From Billgrantia ethanolica (lineage in GTDB: Bacteria; Pseudomonadota; Gammaproteobacteria; Pseudomonadales; Halomonadaceae): a stretch of DNA of 64,000 bases. The notes beneath the pieces were generated by a model. That model ran no database searches. It saw only the letters and a program-made list of their open reading frames with translations, and was not told the origin of the DNA. The stretch covers positions 186,001 to 250,000 of the forward strand of contig NZ_JABFTX010000003.1 in NCBI RefSeq assembly GCF_021404305.1, written 5' to 3'. The position numbers and the translations under genes were made by a program. This document shows, piece after piece, positions 40,743-49,351 of this stretch. Every line of letters starts with the position of its first letter. Position 1 is the first letter of the stretch.

Positions 40743-42671
40743 ATGATAGTCGCCGACAATGAGACCGCAGTCGACCTACTATACTACGAGGCTATCGCAC
40801 GGACCGTGGTCCGCCTTGTAGGTGAAAAATCACACGAGCCTCTCAGCGTCGGCATTCACGGGGATTGGGGCGCCGGCAAATCAAGCATTCTAATGATGGT
40901 GGAGGAAACATTTTCCAACAATGAGCGCGTGCTATGCGTGCGGTTTAATGGTTGGCTTTTCCAGGGGTTCGAGGATGCAAAGACAGTCTTGATCGAGACG
41001 ATTGTCGAGGAACTGCGACGCAAACGCCCCACGTCACAGAAAGTTGCTGAGCAGGCGAGAAAAGTCCTGAGACGCGTCGACTGGATGAAGCTTGCACGTA
41101 AGGCGGGGGCGTACGGCTTGACGTTGGCTACGGGAATCCCACATCCCGAGACGATCAAGGAGCTGGGGACAGTTGCGCGGAGCCTCATCGGTAAGGACCC
41201 CAAGGAAATATCACCGTCAACTGTTACAGCCCTCATTGAGGGTTCGGACGAGTTCCTCCGTGAGGTTGCCGTGGACAACGCGCCTGAGCAGATGCATGCG
41301 TTTCGGGAAGAATTCGCGGAGCTCTTGGAGAATGCCGAAATAGATCGCTTGATCGTTCTCGTTGATGACCTTGACCGGTGCCTCCCAAACACTGCAATCG
41401 AGACTCTGGAAGCGATCAGGTTATTTCTGTTTGTGCCGCGTGCCGCTTTCGTCATTGCAGCGGACGAAGGGATGATCGAATACGCCGTGCGGCAGCATTT
41501 CCCGGATCTGCCTGTGGCTACAGGGCCGGCTACCTATGCCCGTAATTACCTCGAAAAATTGATTCAGGTTCCGTTTCGCCTGCCCTCGCTTGGATATGCC
41601 GAGACTCGGATCTATGTGACGCTGCTTTTGGTACTGAATACCTGCGGCGAGAAAAATGACGACTTCCAGAAATTAATGACATTGGCGCGGGAGGTTCTGC
41701 GCCGTCCATGGAAGGGCCCTGGCCTCGACCGGAGGACGGTCGAGGAGGCCTTAGGCGGCGTCCCGACCGAGATCGAGCGGGCGATGGAATTGGCCGGGAG
41801 GATCGCCCCGATTCTGGCGGACGGCGCGCGGGGTAACCCAAGGCAGATAAAGCGCTTCATCAATACGATGATGCTGCGTTTGGCCATCGCCGAGGAACGT
41901 GGCTTTCGTGACGAGCTGAATATCTCGGTGCTTGCCAAGATAATGCTCGCGGAGCGTTTCGCCCCGGAGCTCTACGATGTGATGGCGCGCGGCTCCGCTA
42001 ACACTGGGGCATCGGAGGAACTCGCAGCTCTCGAAGCCGTGGTCGCGGCCTCATTCGCCGAATTGGAGATGAAATCGGCGGACGATAAGAAAAAGACTCC
42101 TCCCACCGAGATATCCTTGCCTGATTGGCCGAACCTTGAATGGGCAAAGCAATGGGCCGCCATCGATCCACCCCTCGCCGAGAACGACCTCAGGCCATAC
42201 GTTTTCGTAACCCGCGACCGGCGGAATGTGTTCGGCGCGGTAACGTCTCTTGGGGAACTGGACGAACTTGTCGCAAAGCTCCAAGGCTCGCCCTTACAGG
42301 TGAAGCAGGCCGCAGCGGAAATCGCTCGCCTCCAGTCCATTGAAGCTGAGCAGGTCTTTGACGCGTTGCGGGCTAAAGTTCGGGACACGGTGGACTTGAC
42401 ACAAGAGCCTTTGGGGGTAAAGGGCTTGGCCGAGATGGCTCGCCAGCATCCTTTCCTGCAGCGACCACTGCTTTCCTTAGTGCAGGACCTGCCTGTCTCG
42501 AAGCTTGGTCCTTGGATCGTCAGCGGTTGGGCTTCGGTGTTCAGTGAAGCCGATGTCGCCTCGGACTTTGCGACGACCCTCAAGGGGTGGGCCGACCAAG
42601 ATGATAACAAACAGCTGAAGGCGGCGGCTGCGGCGGCAATGAAACTCTCCAGTAAGAGGAAGCGTCACTGA
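40743..42671 (+). CDS. qatA: QatA, KAP-family P-loop ATPase of the Qat anti-phage system
   Basis: This 642-residue KAP NTPase has Walker A GDWGAGKSS (residues 40-48), Walker B LIVLVDDLD (203-211) followed by RC, and the KAP-type GNPRQIKRFIN region near 375. Between the Walker motifs is a hydrophobic segment (about 121-135), a common KAP insert. In the Qat system QatA is the ATPase. The identification rests on the following genes: a QatB-like protein, a QueC-like protein and a TatD-like nuclease, all overlapping. Codon use is less GC-biased than in guaA. Confidence 0.88.
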   Translation: MIVADNETAVDLLYYEAIARTVVRLVGEKSHEPLSVGIHGDWGAGKSSILMMVEETFSNNERVLCVRFNGWLFQGFEDAKTVLIETIVEELRRKRPTSQKVAEQARKVLRRVDWMKLARKAGAYGLTLATGIPHPETIKELGTVARSLIGKDPKEISPSTVTALIEGSDEFLREVAVDNAPEQMHAFREEFAELLENAEIDRLIVLVDDLDRCLPNTAIETLEAIRLFLFVPRAAFVIAADEGMIEYAVRQHFPDLPVATGPATYARNYLEKLIQVPFRLPSLGYAETRIYVTLLLVLNTCGEKNDDFQKLMTLAREVLRRPWKGPGLDRRTVEEALGGVPTEIERAMELAGRIAPILADGARGNPRQIKRFINTMMLRLAIAEERGFRDELNISVLAKIMLAERFAPELYDVMARGSANTGASEELAALEAVVAASFAELEMKSADDKKKTPPTEISLPDWPNLEWAKQWAAIDPPLAENDLRPYVFVTRDRRNVFGAVTSLGELDELVAKLQGSPLQVKQAAAEIARLQSIEAEQVFDALRAKVRDTVDLTQEPLGVKGLAEMARQHPFLQRPLLSLVQDLPVSKLGPWIVSGWASVFSEADVASDFATTLKGWADQDDNKQLKAAAAAAMKLSSKRKRH

Positions 42672-43531
42672 TGGGAACCTCGGGAATATTTGGTGGCTCA
42701 AAGAATGGGCTGGTTCCGAGCTGGGTCGATGAACCTGCGTCGTCGCCTGTGGCCACGTCCGATAGCACCGAGCCGGACTCCTCAGAACGTGAGGCACCGT
42801 TCGCCCCACCCGGCGCGTCACCGGCGCAGTCATACCCACCTATACCTGAAATTCCTGTAAGTTCTGCTCTCAGCGGTGCACGCGGGAATATAACCAGGGG
42901 GGCGCGAGCGTCCGATGAGCGAGCTCTGCGACGGGGCGCCGGCCGATATGTGCGAGCGAGCGGAGGCGGACGGGCTGCGGCAAGTCGTATGCCCAACTCT
43001 CGCGCTGTGGCCGGCGGCGTGGCCGGTCTCGCAAGGAGTTTCGCTAACCAAGGACCGGTAGAAGCGCTTAGGCGGTTCAACCTTGTGGGCATGGCGGGCG
43101 CCCCCGCCGAGGATGTGTTCGTCGCGTTGACTGATATGTTATGTCCCGCGGGCGGAACAATTGACGAGGCGATTGCGAGGGACGCGATGCTTGAGACGGT
43201 TGCTGACCTTGCTGCCTCCGGCGTCGGCAACTTTGATGAACTCTCTGCGGAAGATCTGCGTGAGTTTTTTATCGGAGTGGTAAGCCGCTCAATCGAGGGC
43301 AAGATATTGAACGAGGTCGGGACAAACGCTATCGCAGCGCCTTCCAATATCACCGGAGTCGAACGCGCGCAGGCCATGCTGCATGACTTCATTGAAGGCT
43401 GTGTTCGCGACGAGTTCGACGCGCGCAGAACCGATCTGAGCGATCTTGATGCGACTGACATCGATAGCTTCGTTGATGATCTCTATGGCGCCGCATTCGA
43501 TTTGATCGAGGCCTTGGGAGATAACGGATGA
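42671..43531 (+). CDS. qatB: QatB-like protein
   Basis: This 286-residue protein has no enzymatic motif. The N-terminus MGTSGIFGGSK followed by a Pro/Ser/Glu-rich disordered region (about 15-65) and a Gly/Arg/Ala stretch (70-120) leads to a helical C-terminal domain. QatB proteins of Qat systems begin similarly (MGTS..GG). The assignment depends mainly on position between qatA and qatC. The ATG overlaps the qatA stop and its own stop overlaps qatC, showing tight coupling. Confidence 0.82.
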   Translation: MGTSGIFGGSKNGLVPSWVDEPASSPVATSDSTEPDSSEREAPFAPPGASPAQSYPPIPEIPVSSALSGARGNITRGARASDERALRRGAGRYVRASGGGRAAASRMPNSRAVAGGVAGLARSFANQGPVEALRRFNLVGMAGAPAEDVFVALTDMLCPAGGTIDEAIARDAMLETVADLAASGVGNFDELSAEDLREFFIGVVSRSIEGKILNEVGTNAIAAPSNITGVERAQAMLHDFIEGCVRDEFDARRTDLSDLDATDIDSFVDDLYGAAFDLIEALGDNG

Positions 43532-44898
43532 GAAGGTTCAGTCTAATCGGCCGGCTTGGTCCCGACGACACGTGTAGAGTCGAAACTGTTCAGCCCGACG
43601 CTGAGTCATTCGAGATAGATTTCCTGGATAGTGATTTGCGTGTGGGCTTCGGCATCGGCCACGCACTGGACCAACTCGCCACCCTCGGATTGCAACCTTC
43701 CGAGAAGGGTATCGACCTTGTCGTCCTCGCAGCGCTCGTCAACGCCGGCGATACAAGAATCTCTCGTAAGCTGAACGCACAGGACGGCTGGACAAGGGAG
43801 ATCGATCTCTACGTTCCCGTGTCCTCCCCCTCGGCCTGGATTGCGAGTGCGCAATCGATCGGGGCAATGCTTCGCTTCCTTACCGGCGATCGGTGGCGTG
43901 TCTTCTTCCGTGATCGGACGAGCATGACCAAGACCCTCGCTGTTGCTCCGAAGTGCTTGGCAATTGACGGGCTGACGAAGGTAAGCTTGCTGTCCGGTGG
44001 TTTGGATAGTCTCGTCGGTGCAATCGATCTTCTGAGCGTTGGTGAGCAGAGCCCTCTATTCGTCAGCCATTATTGGGACAGTGAGACGGCGAAAGCCCAA
44101 GCCTACATCCTCGACCGGTTGGAGAACCGGTTCGGCAAAGAGGCTTTTAAAAGTCTCAGGGTGCGACTGGGGTTCGACAAATACCATCTCCCCACTGGGG
44201 AGACGGAAAATACGCAGCGGGGGCGGTCTTTTCTCTTCTACTCGCTGGCGACGTTGGCTGCATCGGCGTTCGATGAACGAACTACCGTCGACATACCGGA
44301 AAATGGTCTCATTGCGCTCAACGTCCCCCTCGACCCCTTGCGCTTTGGGGCGCTGAGCACGCGAACGGCGCATCCGCATTTCATCGTGAGCATGCAGCGG
44401 CTTATCGATGCTCTCAACCTCAATGTTGAACTGAACAACCCATACAGGCACAGGACGAAGGGCGAGATGGTCGCGAACTGTGAGGACAAGGTTTTCCTAG
44501 AAAAGATAGTGGCGAACTCCATGTCGTGCTCGTCGCCGGCGAAGGCACGCTACAAGAAGCTATCTCCCCGGCACTGCGGTTACTGTGTTCCCTGCCTGAT
44601 CCGTAGAGCCTCGCTTGAGGTTGGCCTCGACGGATATGATGAGACGCTCTACATGGTTGAGAATCTGAAAGGACATGTTTTGGCCTCCGACCGGCCTGAA
44701 GGGGAGCACGTCCGTTCGTTCCAATTGATGGCCAAGCGAATCAAAGCGAAGCCGGGGCTTGCGAAAATTTTGGTCCACAAGCCAGGCCCGCTTCATGATG
44801 AGCCGAGCTTAATACCGGAGTACGCCGATGTGTTTCGACGCGGCGTTCTTGAAGTTGCCGAACTCCTGCAAGGTGTTCGGGCGCAGCCGAGAGGATGA
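43528..44898 (+). CDS. qatC: QatC, QueC-like PP-loop protein
   Basis: This 456-residue protein has the PP-loop SGGLDS (156-161) of the QueC/7-cyano-7-deazaguanine synthase family and a C-terminal zinc-type cysteine cluster (CGYCVPC plus an upstream Cys). It is about twice the length of QueC, with an added N-terminal domain of about 140 residues. In Qat it may modify a protein or nucleic acid by deazaguanine-type chemistry; this is inference from related systems. It overlaps qatB and qatD by four bases each. Confidence 0.88.
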   Translation: MRRFSLIGRLGPDDTCRVETVQPDAESFEIDFLDSDLRVGFGIGHALDQLATLGLQPSEKGIDLVVLAALVNAGDTRISRKLNAQDGWTREIDLYVPVSSPSAWIASAQSIGAMLRFLTGDRWRVFFRDRTSMTKTLAVAPKCLAIDGLTKVSLLSGGLDSLVGAIDLLSVGEQSPLFVSHYWDSETAKAQAYILDRLENRFGKEAFKSLRVRLGFDKYHLPTGETENTQRGRSFLFYSLATLAASAFDERTTVDIPENGLIALNVPLDPLRFGALSTRTAHPHFIVSMQRLIDALNLNVELNNPYRHRTKGEMVANCEDKVFLEKIVANSMSCSSPAKARYKKLSPRHCGYCVPCLIRRASLEVGLDGYDETLYMVENLKGHVLASDRPEGEHVRSFQLMAKRIKAKPGLAKILVHKPGPLHDEPSLIPEYADVFRRGVLEVAELLQGVRAQPRG

Positions 44899-45662
44899 CA
44901 ATGCGCCCCGATTACGTGGATTTCCACGCACATCTCGACCTCTATCCTGATCTTGAGCAGGCGATTGCGACTTGTGATCACAAGCGCGTGGCTACCTTGG
45001 CGGTGACTACCACCCCCAAGGCGTTTGAGAGAAACATCGAATTGTCCGCAAAAAGTGACTACGTAAGGGCTGGACTCGGTCTACATCCGCAGCTCGTCGC
45101 AGACCGGTATCTAGAAATCGACCTGTTCGAGAGTCTCTTGGCGCGGACGCGTTACATTGGGGAGGTCGGGCTTGATCGCGGTCCTGCTCACTACCGCTCA
45201 TTTGATTTGCAAAAGGAGGTCTTTGGCAGAATTCTTCGAGCCTGTGCGAAGCAAGGAAATAAGATTCTAAGTATACACAGCGTCAGAGCGGCGAAGCCGG
45301 TCTTGGATATGCTTGACGAGCACCTGCCACCAGATAGGGGCGACGTCGTCTTGCATTGGTTTTCTGGTAGCAAGGCTGATGTGCGCAGGGCTGTTGATCG
45401 CGGCTGCTACTTCTCAGTGAACGAGGGCATGCTCGTCTCCACGACCGGCAGTCGCGTAATGCGCGAGATACCGATCGACCGTGTGCTGACCGAAACGGAT
45501 GGACCGTTCCTCGCTCGTGGTGGTAAACCGCTCGAACCCGGCGACGTGGGTCGGGCCGTTGAAATGATTGCCTCCTTTGTGGAGTTGCCGGTTGAGGCGG
45601 TGCGCACTAAGATTTTGTCGAATCTAAAGAGGCTCTTGCAGAACGACAAAGCTGAACCCTAA
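44895..45662 (+). CDS. qatD: QatD, TatD-like metal-dependent nuclease
   Basis: This 255-residue TatD/YcfH-type TIM-barrel hydrolase has metal ligands in DFHAHLD, GEVGLD, the His of SIHSV, HWFSG and TETDGPF. TatD proteins are Mg-dependent DNases. It is the last gene of the Qat operon; the guaA 3'-end remnant begins 15 bp after its stop. Confidence 0.9.
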   Translation: MTMRPDYVDFHAHLDLYPDLEQAIATCDHKRVATLAVTTTPKAFERNIELSAKSDYVRAGLGLHPQLVADRYLEIDLFESLLARTRYIGEVGLDRGPAHYRSFDLQKEVFGRILRACAKQGNKILSIHSVRAAKPVLDMLDEHLPPDRGDVVLHWFSGSKADVRRAVDRGCYFSVNEGMLVSTTGSRVMREIPIDRVLTETDGPFLARGGKPLEPGDVGRAVEMIASFVELPVEAVRTKILSNLKRLLQNDKAEP

Positions 45663-45676
45663 GGTAAGGTTATTAG

Positions 45677-45998
45677 GAGTAGTCGCCATCCTGCACGAAG
45701 CCGACGCTATTTTCATTGAGGAACTGCACAACGCCGACTGGTACCACAAGACCAGCCAGTCCTTCGCCGTGTTCCTGCCGGTGAAGTCAGCCGGCATGGT
45801 CGGCGACGGCCGCCGCGACGAATGGGTCATTGCCCTGTGCGCCGTGGAAATCACCGACTTCACGACCGCACGCTGGGCCCACTGCCGTATGAGTTGCTGG
45901 AGAAAGTCTCCAACCGCATCAATAACGAGATCCGCGGCGTCTCCCGCGTGACGTACGACGTCAGCAGCAAGCCACCCGCGACGATCGAGTGGGAATAA
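45677..45998 (+). pseudogene. Decayed copy of the guaA 3' end (first)
   Basis: About 320 bp match guaA 40201-40524 over the full length, roughly nine bases in ten by eye. A base lost near 45885 (CCCACTGCCG against CCCACCTGCCG) breaks the frame, and the copy ends at the GAGTGGGAATAA stop. It marks the right edge of the Qat segment and records an earlier exchange at the guaA insertion site. Confidence 0.9.
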
Positions 45999-46028
45999 TA
46001 AAAAGTAGTGACTTCTAATTCTTCGTTT

Positions 46029-46063
46029 GGACGAAAGCCAGCCGCAAGTGCAGGCTTTCGTCC
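46029..46063. repeat. Long inverted repeat beside the guaA remnant
   Basis: GGACGAAAGCC (46029-46039) and GGCTTTCGTCC (46053-46063) form an 11-bp stem. It lies just beyond the stop of the minus-strand gene at 46074 and could end its transcript; no T-run is present. Confidence 0.5.
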
Positions 46064-46073
46064 GTTAAACTAG

Positions 46074-47840
46074 TTAATGAAATCTTTTGGCAATGTTGCC
46101 TGCTTCTTTGAAGTTTTTGGCTTTGCGCGTTTCATCTCCATGTCGGTAAAAAATATCTTCGCCAAGGTACGACATTTCATTCTGTGGTCTGATGGAAATT
46201 ACTATTATTCCTAGGCCATAGTATGTATTGTAGTCGATGGACGATAGCACGCTTGATTTAAGCGGTTCTGATAATTCGGATTTGGATATGCATTCTCTAA
46301 TTTCTTGAAAGTATTGCTCTGTAGAAATGCCCATGGCTATGGCTTCTCTAATTATTCCTACTACATGTTTCTGGCCGACTTGCCTTGAAGTTATGCCATA
46401 AATTTTTTCTGCACGTTGAGCATCCCTTTCCTTGTCGCATACGCCTAATATTATTTTTCCGCCAATGCCCTTTCCATTATTTGCGATGGCGCAAATATGA
46501 GTAGGGATCTTTTGCAGCATAGGGCCTGGATCTCTACTATCTTCACTAATGGGTAGTATGCCTTGTTTTAATTCATAGCTTGAAGTTTCGACCTCTGAAC
46601 GGCGTATATCAGCGTCTATGTCAGTAACTTTGTGGTCCGCGTAAACCTTTTCCGATATCTTAGGGTCAGAAGTAAAGCTTCGTGAGATCAATCCCTTTAC
46701 CACGTCGATATTTTGACGGCGAAGGTCAGGTGTACTGCCACCCTGTCCTGGCCTCATTCGATCATAAATATTATCGAGAGCTTGGCGGAGGCAGGCCCAG
46801 TCTGATACAATTTTTTTCTCGCTAACAATTATCTCATGAAAAGCTATTAGTAATACTGCAAAAACAGAAGGGAAGGCATTTGTAGTAGGCGTAGAAAAAA
46901 TCAAGCTTCTAAGCTTGGTTTGCTGAGGTTGTTCACAAGCTGTCAAAATTTGTTCTATGCAATAGTTTAATTCGTCCGTTAGCTTTTCTACACCGTAAGT
47001 TTCTAAGGCAGCATGTATACGTGAATATTCTGGGCTTGAGGGTTCGTAAAGAGCATCTAAAGCCGCCTTTGATCGACTTATGAGTTTTTGTCCAGCAATA
47101 CAAGCCACTATATCAGCAATGCACTGCTCATCTAAGCTGTCTCTAAGGTCGGTAGCTCTCAGTATTCCATGTGCTACCCAGAAAACTTCAGAGGATTTTA
47201 TATCATAGCCATGACGAGTCATGGGTAGGTCAATGCTAATGGCGGGCATTTCGTACAGCGGAAGCGTAAGTCGAGATACATCGCCTCTATAGCTGCAAGC
47301 TAAATCTCTGACAAGGTCAGAAAATTTACTTTGTATTCCAGATTGGCGCCTTTCTTGATCAGAAAGTCTATGTCCATAGGTGTTTATTCGGTCAAATACA
47401 TCATTAACTTCTTCGTCTGCTGCGTTCCTCATTATTGAAGCAGCTAATGTGTAATCTAGAATGGCGGAGCATTGTTTGTTGTCTAAAAGCTCACCTTCGG
47501 CGTTGGTTGCAAAGTCTCCGCTCTCATAGTGGCTTTTAGCTGTTGGAAAAAAATCGAGATTAAATATCTTGTCATTGGTCGTGCAATAAGAGACTTCGAT
47601 AAATGACAGAATGGCATGTAGTCGTTGAAGGCCATCAATAATCTCGTAATGCCCTTCCTTTTCGGCAAGTAATATTGCTGGGATTGGGTAGTCTCTTAAA
47701 ATTGAATCTATCAGTTTTTGCTTTTCTTCTAGTGTCCATACGAGCTTTCTTTGGTACCGGCGGTTTACGTAAAGACGCCCTTCCCTGTACCATGTGTAAA
47801 TGCTTTGGACGGAAGTTGGCTCAGAACTGAGTGTTGCCAT
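46074..47840 (-). CDS. DUF262 (GmrSD N-terminal-like) and AlbA_2 fusion, candidate defence protein
   Basis: This 588-residue protein has two recognisable parts. The N-terminal part has DUF262 features: RRYQRKLVW (about 27-35) and DGLQR (69-73), a variant of the family DGQQR motif used for nucleotide hydrolysis in GmrSD-type enzymes. The C-terminal part (about 415-585) resembles the Schlafen AlbA_2 domain: YELKQGILPI, then HICAIANNGKGIGGKIILGV. The gene is clearly AT-richer than the chromosome and stands alone between two remnants of flanking genes. Both domain types occur in phage-defence proteins; the fusion suggests a single-gene defence system, but no function is proven. ATG at 47840. Confidence 0.75.
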   Translation of the reverse strand: MATLSSEPTSVQSIYTWYREGRLYVNRRYQRKLVWTLEEKQKLIDSILRDYPIPAILLAEKEGHYEIIDGLQRLHAILSFIEVSYCTTNDKIFNLDFFPTAKSHYESGDFATNAEGELLDNKQCSAILDYTLAASIMRNAADEEVNDVFDRINTYGHRLSDQERRQSGIQSKFSDLVRDLACSYRGDVSRLTLPLYEMPAISIDLPMTRHGYDIKSSEVFWVAHGILRATDLRDSLDEQCIADIVACIAGQKLISRSKAALDALYEPSSPEYSRIHAALETYGVEKLTDELNYCIEQILTACEQPQQTKLRSLIFSTPTTNAFPSVFAVLLIAFHEIIVSEKKIVSDWACLRQALDNIYDRMRPGQGGSTPDLRRQNIDVVKGLISRSFTSDPKISEKVYADHKVTDIDADIRRSEVETSSYELKQGILPISEDSRDPGPMLQKIPTHICAIANNGKGIGGKIILGVCDKERDAQRAEKIYGITSRQVGQKHVVGIIREAIAMGISTEQYFQEIRECISKSELSEPLKSSVLSSIDYNTYYGLGIIVISIRPQNEMSYLGEDIFYRHGDETRKAKNFKEAGNIAKRFH

Positions 47841-47997
47841 TTTTTCCCCTGCTGTATCTCTAATGAGAAATGACTTGGTAAAGAATAAACTATATTGAAT
47901 TCCGCTTTTCTTGTCTATGATGCAATGCTGAAAGAATGTATTCGAGTTTTTCTTCGTTAAAACTCTATGTTTTTCAAGTAATTAGGACATGCTTTTT

Positions 47998-48117
47998 GGC
48001 TTTCACGCTCAGCTCGACGATAAAGCGATTACTGTTGAGGCCGGCTAGGTCGGTCTGCGAAAACTCCTACTCGGTGCGCAGCTGGCGTACACGCTTGCCG
48101 AAGCCGTTACTGTGATG
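47998..48117 (-). pseudogene. Remnant of an XRE-family helix-turn-helix gene
   Basis: On the minus strand the segment translates as FGKRVRQLRTE, a stop, then EFSQTDLAGLNSNRFI. This is the first helices of an XRE regulator of the kind found beside restriction systems, with an internal stop and a small deletion. It is probably debris from a lost island gene. The rest of 47841-47997 is AT-rich with no gene seen. Confidence 0.6.
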
Positions 48118-48160
48118 AATGGTGGCGGGGGGAGAGTGGGGGTAGTGGGGGTAGGCATCA

Positions 48161-48360
48161 ATAAAACGGGCGCCTCAAGGGCGCCCGCTTTCGTTCTGAG
48201 CTCAGCTTCAGAAGCGGTCGACGCGGAACGGTGCCATATCCACCGCGGGCTCTTCGCCATCCATCATCTGGGCGAGCAGTTCGCCGGTGGCCGGGCCCAG
48301 GGTGAAGCCCTGGTGGCCGTGGCCGAAGGCGAGCCATAGCCCTTCCTTGTTGGGGGCGGG
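48161..48360 (-). pseudogene. Duplicated 3' end of the FAD oxidoreductase gene
   Basis: 200 bp align without gaps to 50315-50514, that is, to the last 50 or so codons of the oxidoreductase at 50362-51603 plus its terminator. The stop codon is kept. It joins directly to a guaA fragment at 48351-48360, where both partners have a GGGG(G/C)CGGG run. Confidence 0.92.
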
Positions 48361-48696
48361 TCTGGGCGTATGCACTCTCGGCAAGTGAAGAAGAAGTACC
48401 TCGACATCCTGAGCGAAGCCCGAGGAACTGCACAACGCCGATTGGTACCACAAGACCAGCCAAGCCTTCGCCGTGTTCCTGCCGGTCAAATCCGTCGGTA
48501 TGGTCGGCGACGGCCACCGCTACGAATGGGTCATCGCCCTGCGCGCCGTGGAAACCAACTACATGGCCGCACGCAGGGCGCACCTACCGTAAGAGCTGCT
48601 GGAGGATTTCAACCGCATCATCAACGAGATCCGTTGCGTCTCCCGCGTGACTACGACGTCAGCAGCAAGCCGCTTGCGACGACAGAGTGGGAGTAA
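48351..48696 (+). pseudogene. Decayed copy of the guaA 3' end (second)
   Basis: It matches guaA from about 40157 (GGGCCTGGGCGT) to the stop at 40524. It has a one-base loss after CTCGGC, a loss of about 14 bp near 48420, an in-frame stop (CCGTAA near 48590) and a late frameshift, so it cannot code. It is a different copy from 45677-45998, with its own differences. Confidence 0.9.
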
Positions 48697-48808
48697 GGTA
48701 CGCCTAGGCAGAACGCCTGACACGGCTAAAGCTTGACCAAGGTCAAGGTCTTACCAAAGGATAGGCCCTTTTCTTTGCATTTCGTTACAAGATTCCGTTA
48801 ACTCGGCT

Positions 48809-48835
48809 TAAGGTCGCTGAGACTATTGCCGATAG
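48809..48835 (+). promoter_or_regulatory. Sigma-28 (FliA)-type promoter
   Basis: TAAGGTCG-N11-GCCGATAG fits the flagellar promoter consensus TAAAGTTT-N11-GCCGATAA, with only one mismatch in the -10. No flagellar or chemotaxis gene follows; the first gene is the HNH gene 200 bp downstream. A GGACAG/CTGTCC stem follows at 48834-48873. It may be the leader of a lost chemotaxis gene. The rest of 48697-49035 shows no gene. Confidence 0.45.
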
Positions 48836-49035
48836 GACAGGTAGGTACAACGCAGACAAGGCTGTCCCTGGGTAAGGACGTCACCCCGGTGGTAGCTGGC
48901 TGTGTAGGATGCGTAGAAGTTAGAGGACATTGCAAGGTTAGTTATGGAAAGAAAAGGACTTTCTTTAAAGACTTTTAAAAAATTGTTGATGTGATGGTTT
49001 TAGTTAATAACCTTCCTAGCTAGGAGATATGTGAA

Positions 49036-49347
49036 ATGCTTAAGTCCATGTTGAAGATTGCGCAAAATACAATTAACGCAAAAACAGGCAGTGGGTATCG
49101 CCAAATTTATTTAAGTCGATACCCGCAGGACGAGCATATCTGTGCTGGATGCAAAAGCATTTTTCCCACTTCCCGTATTCAAGTGGATCACATCATTCCT
49201 CAAAAACATGGTGGAAGCAACGCCGTAACTAATTTGCAGGCGATGTGTGCTCCATGTAATAACGCCAAAAGGGCGAAAATAGACCAGCTTTCTCTTCAGT
49301 ACTCAGGAGCGGCTCTGTTGCGAGAGATAAAGAAAATATATGGGTGA
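49036..49347 (+). CDS. Small HNH endonuclease
   Basis: This 103-residue protein is almost entirely an HNH domain: CAGC, then VDHIIPQKHGGSNAVTNLQ with the catalytic histidine, then CAPCNNAKR, a zinc-stabilised beta-beta-alpha metal fold. GGAG lies about 10 bp before the ATG. It is AT-rich and first in a three-gene cassette. Possible roles are a defence or mobile-element nuclease; no specific system is recognised. Confidence 0.87.
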   Translation: MLKSMLKIAQNTINAKTGSGYRQIYLSRYPQDEHICAGCKSIFPTSRIQVDHIIPQKHGGSNAVTNLQAMCAPCNNAKRAKIDQLSLQYSGAALLREIKKIYG

Positions 49348-49351
49348 TAAA

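Noticed and set aside
48112..48339. 75-codon plus frame over the oxidoreductase fragment
   Set aside because: It is antisense to the duplicated 3' end of a known gene.
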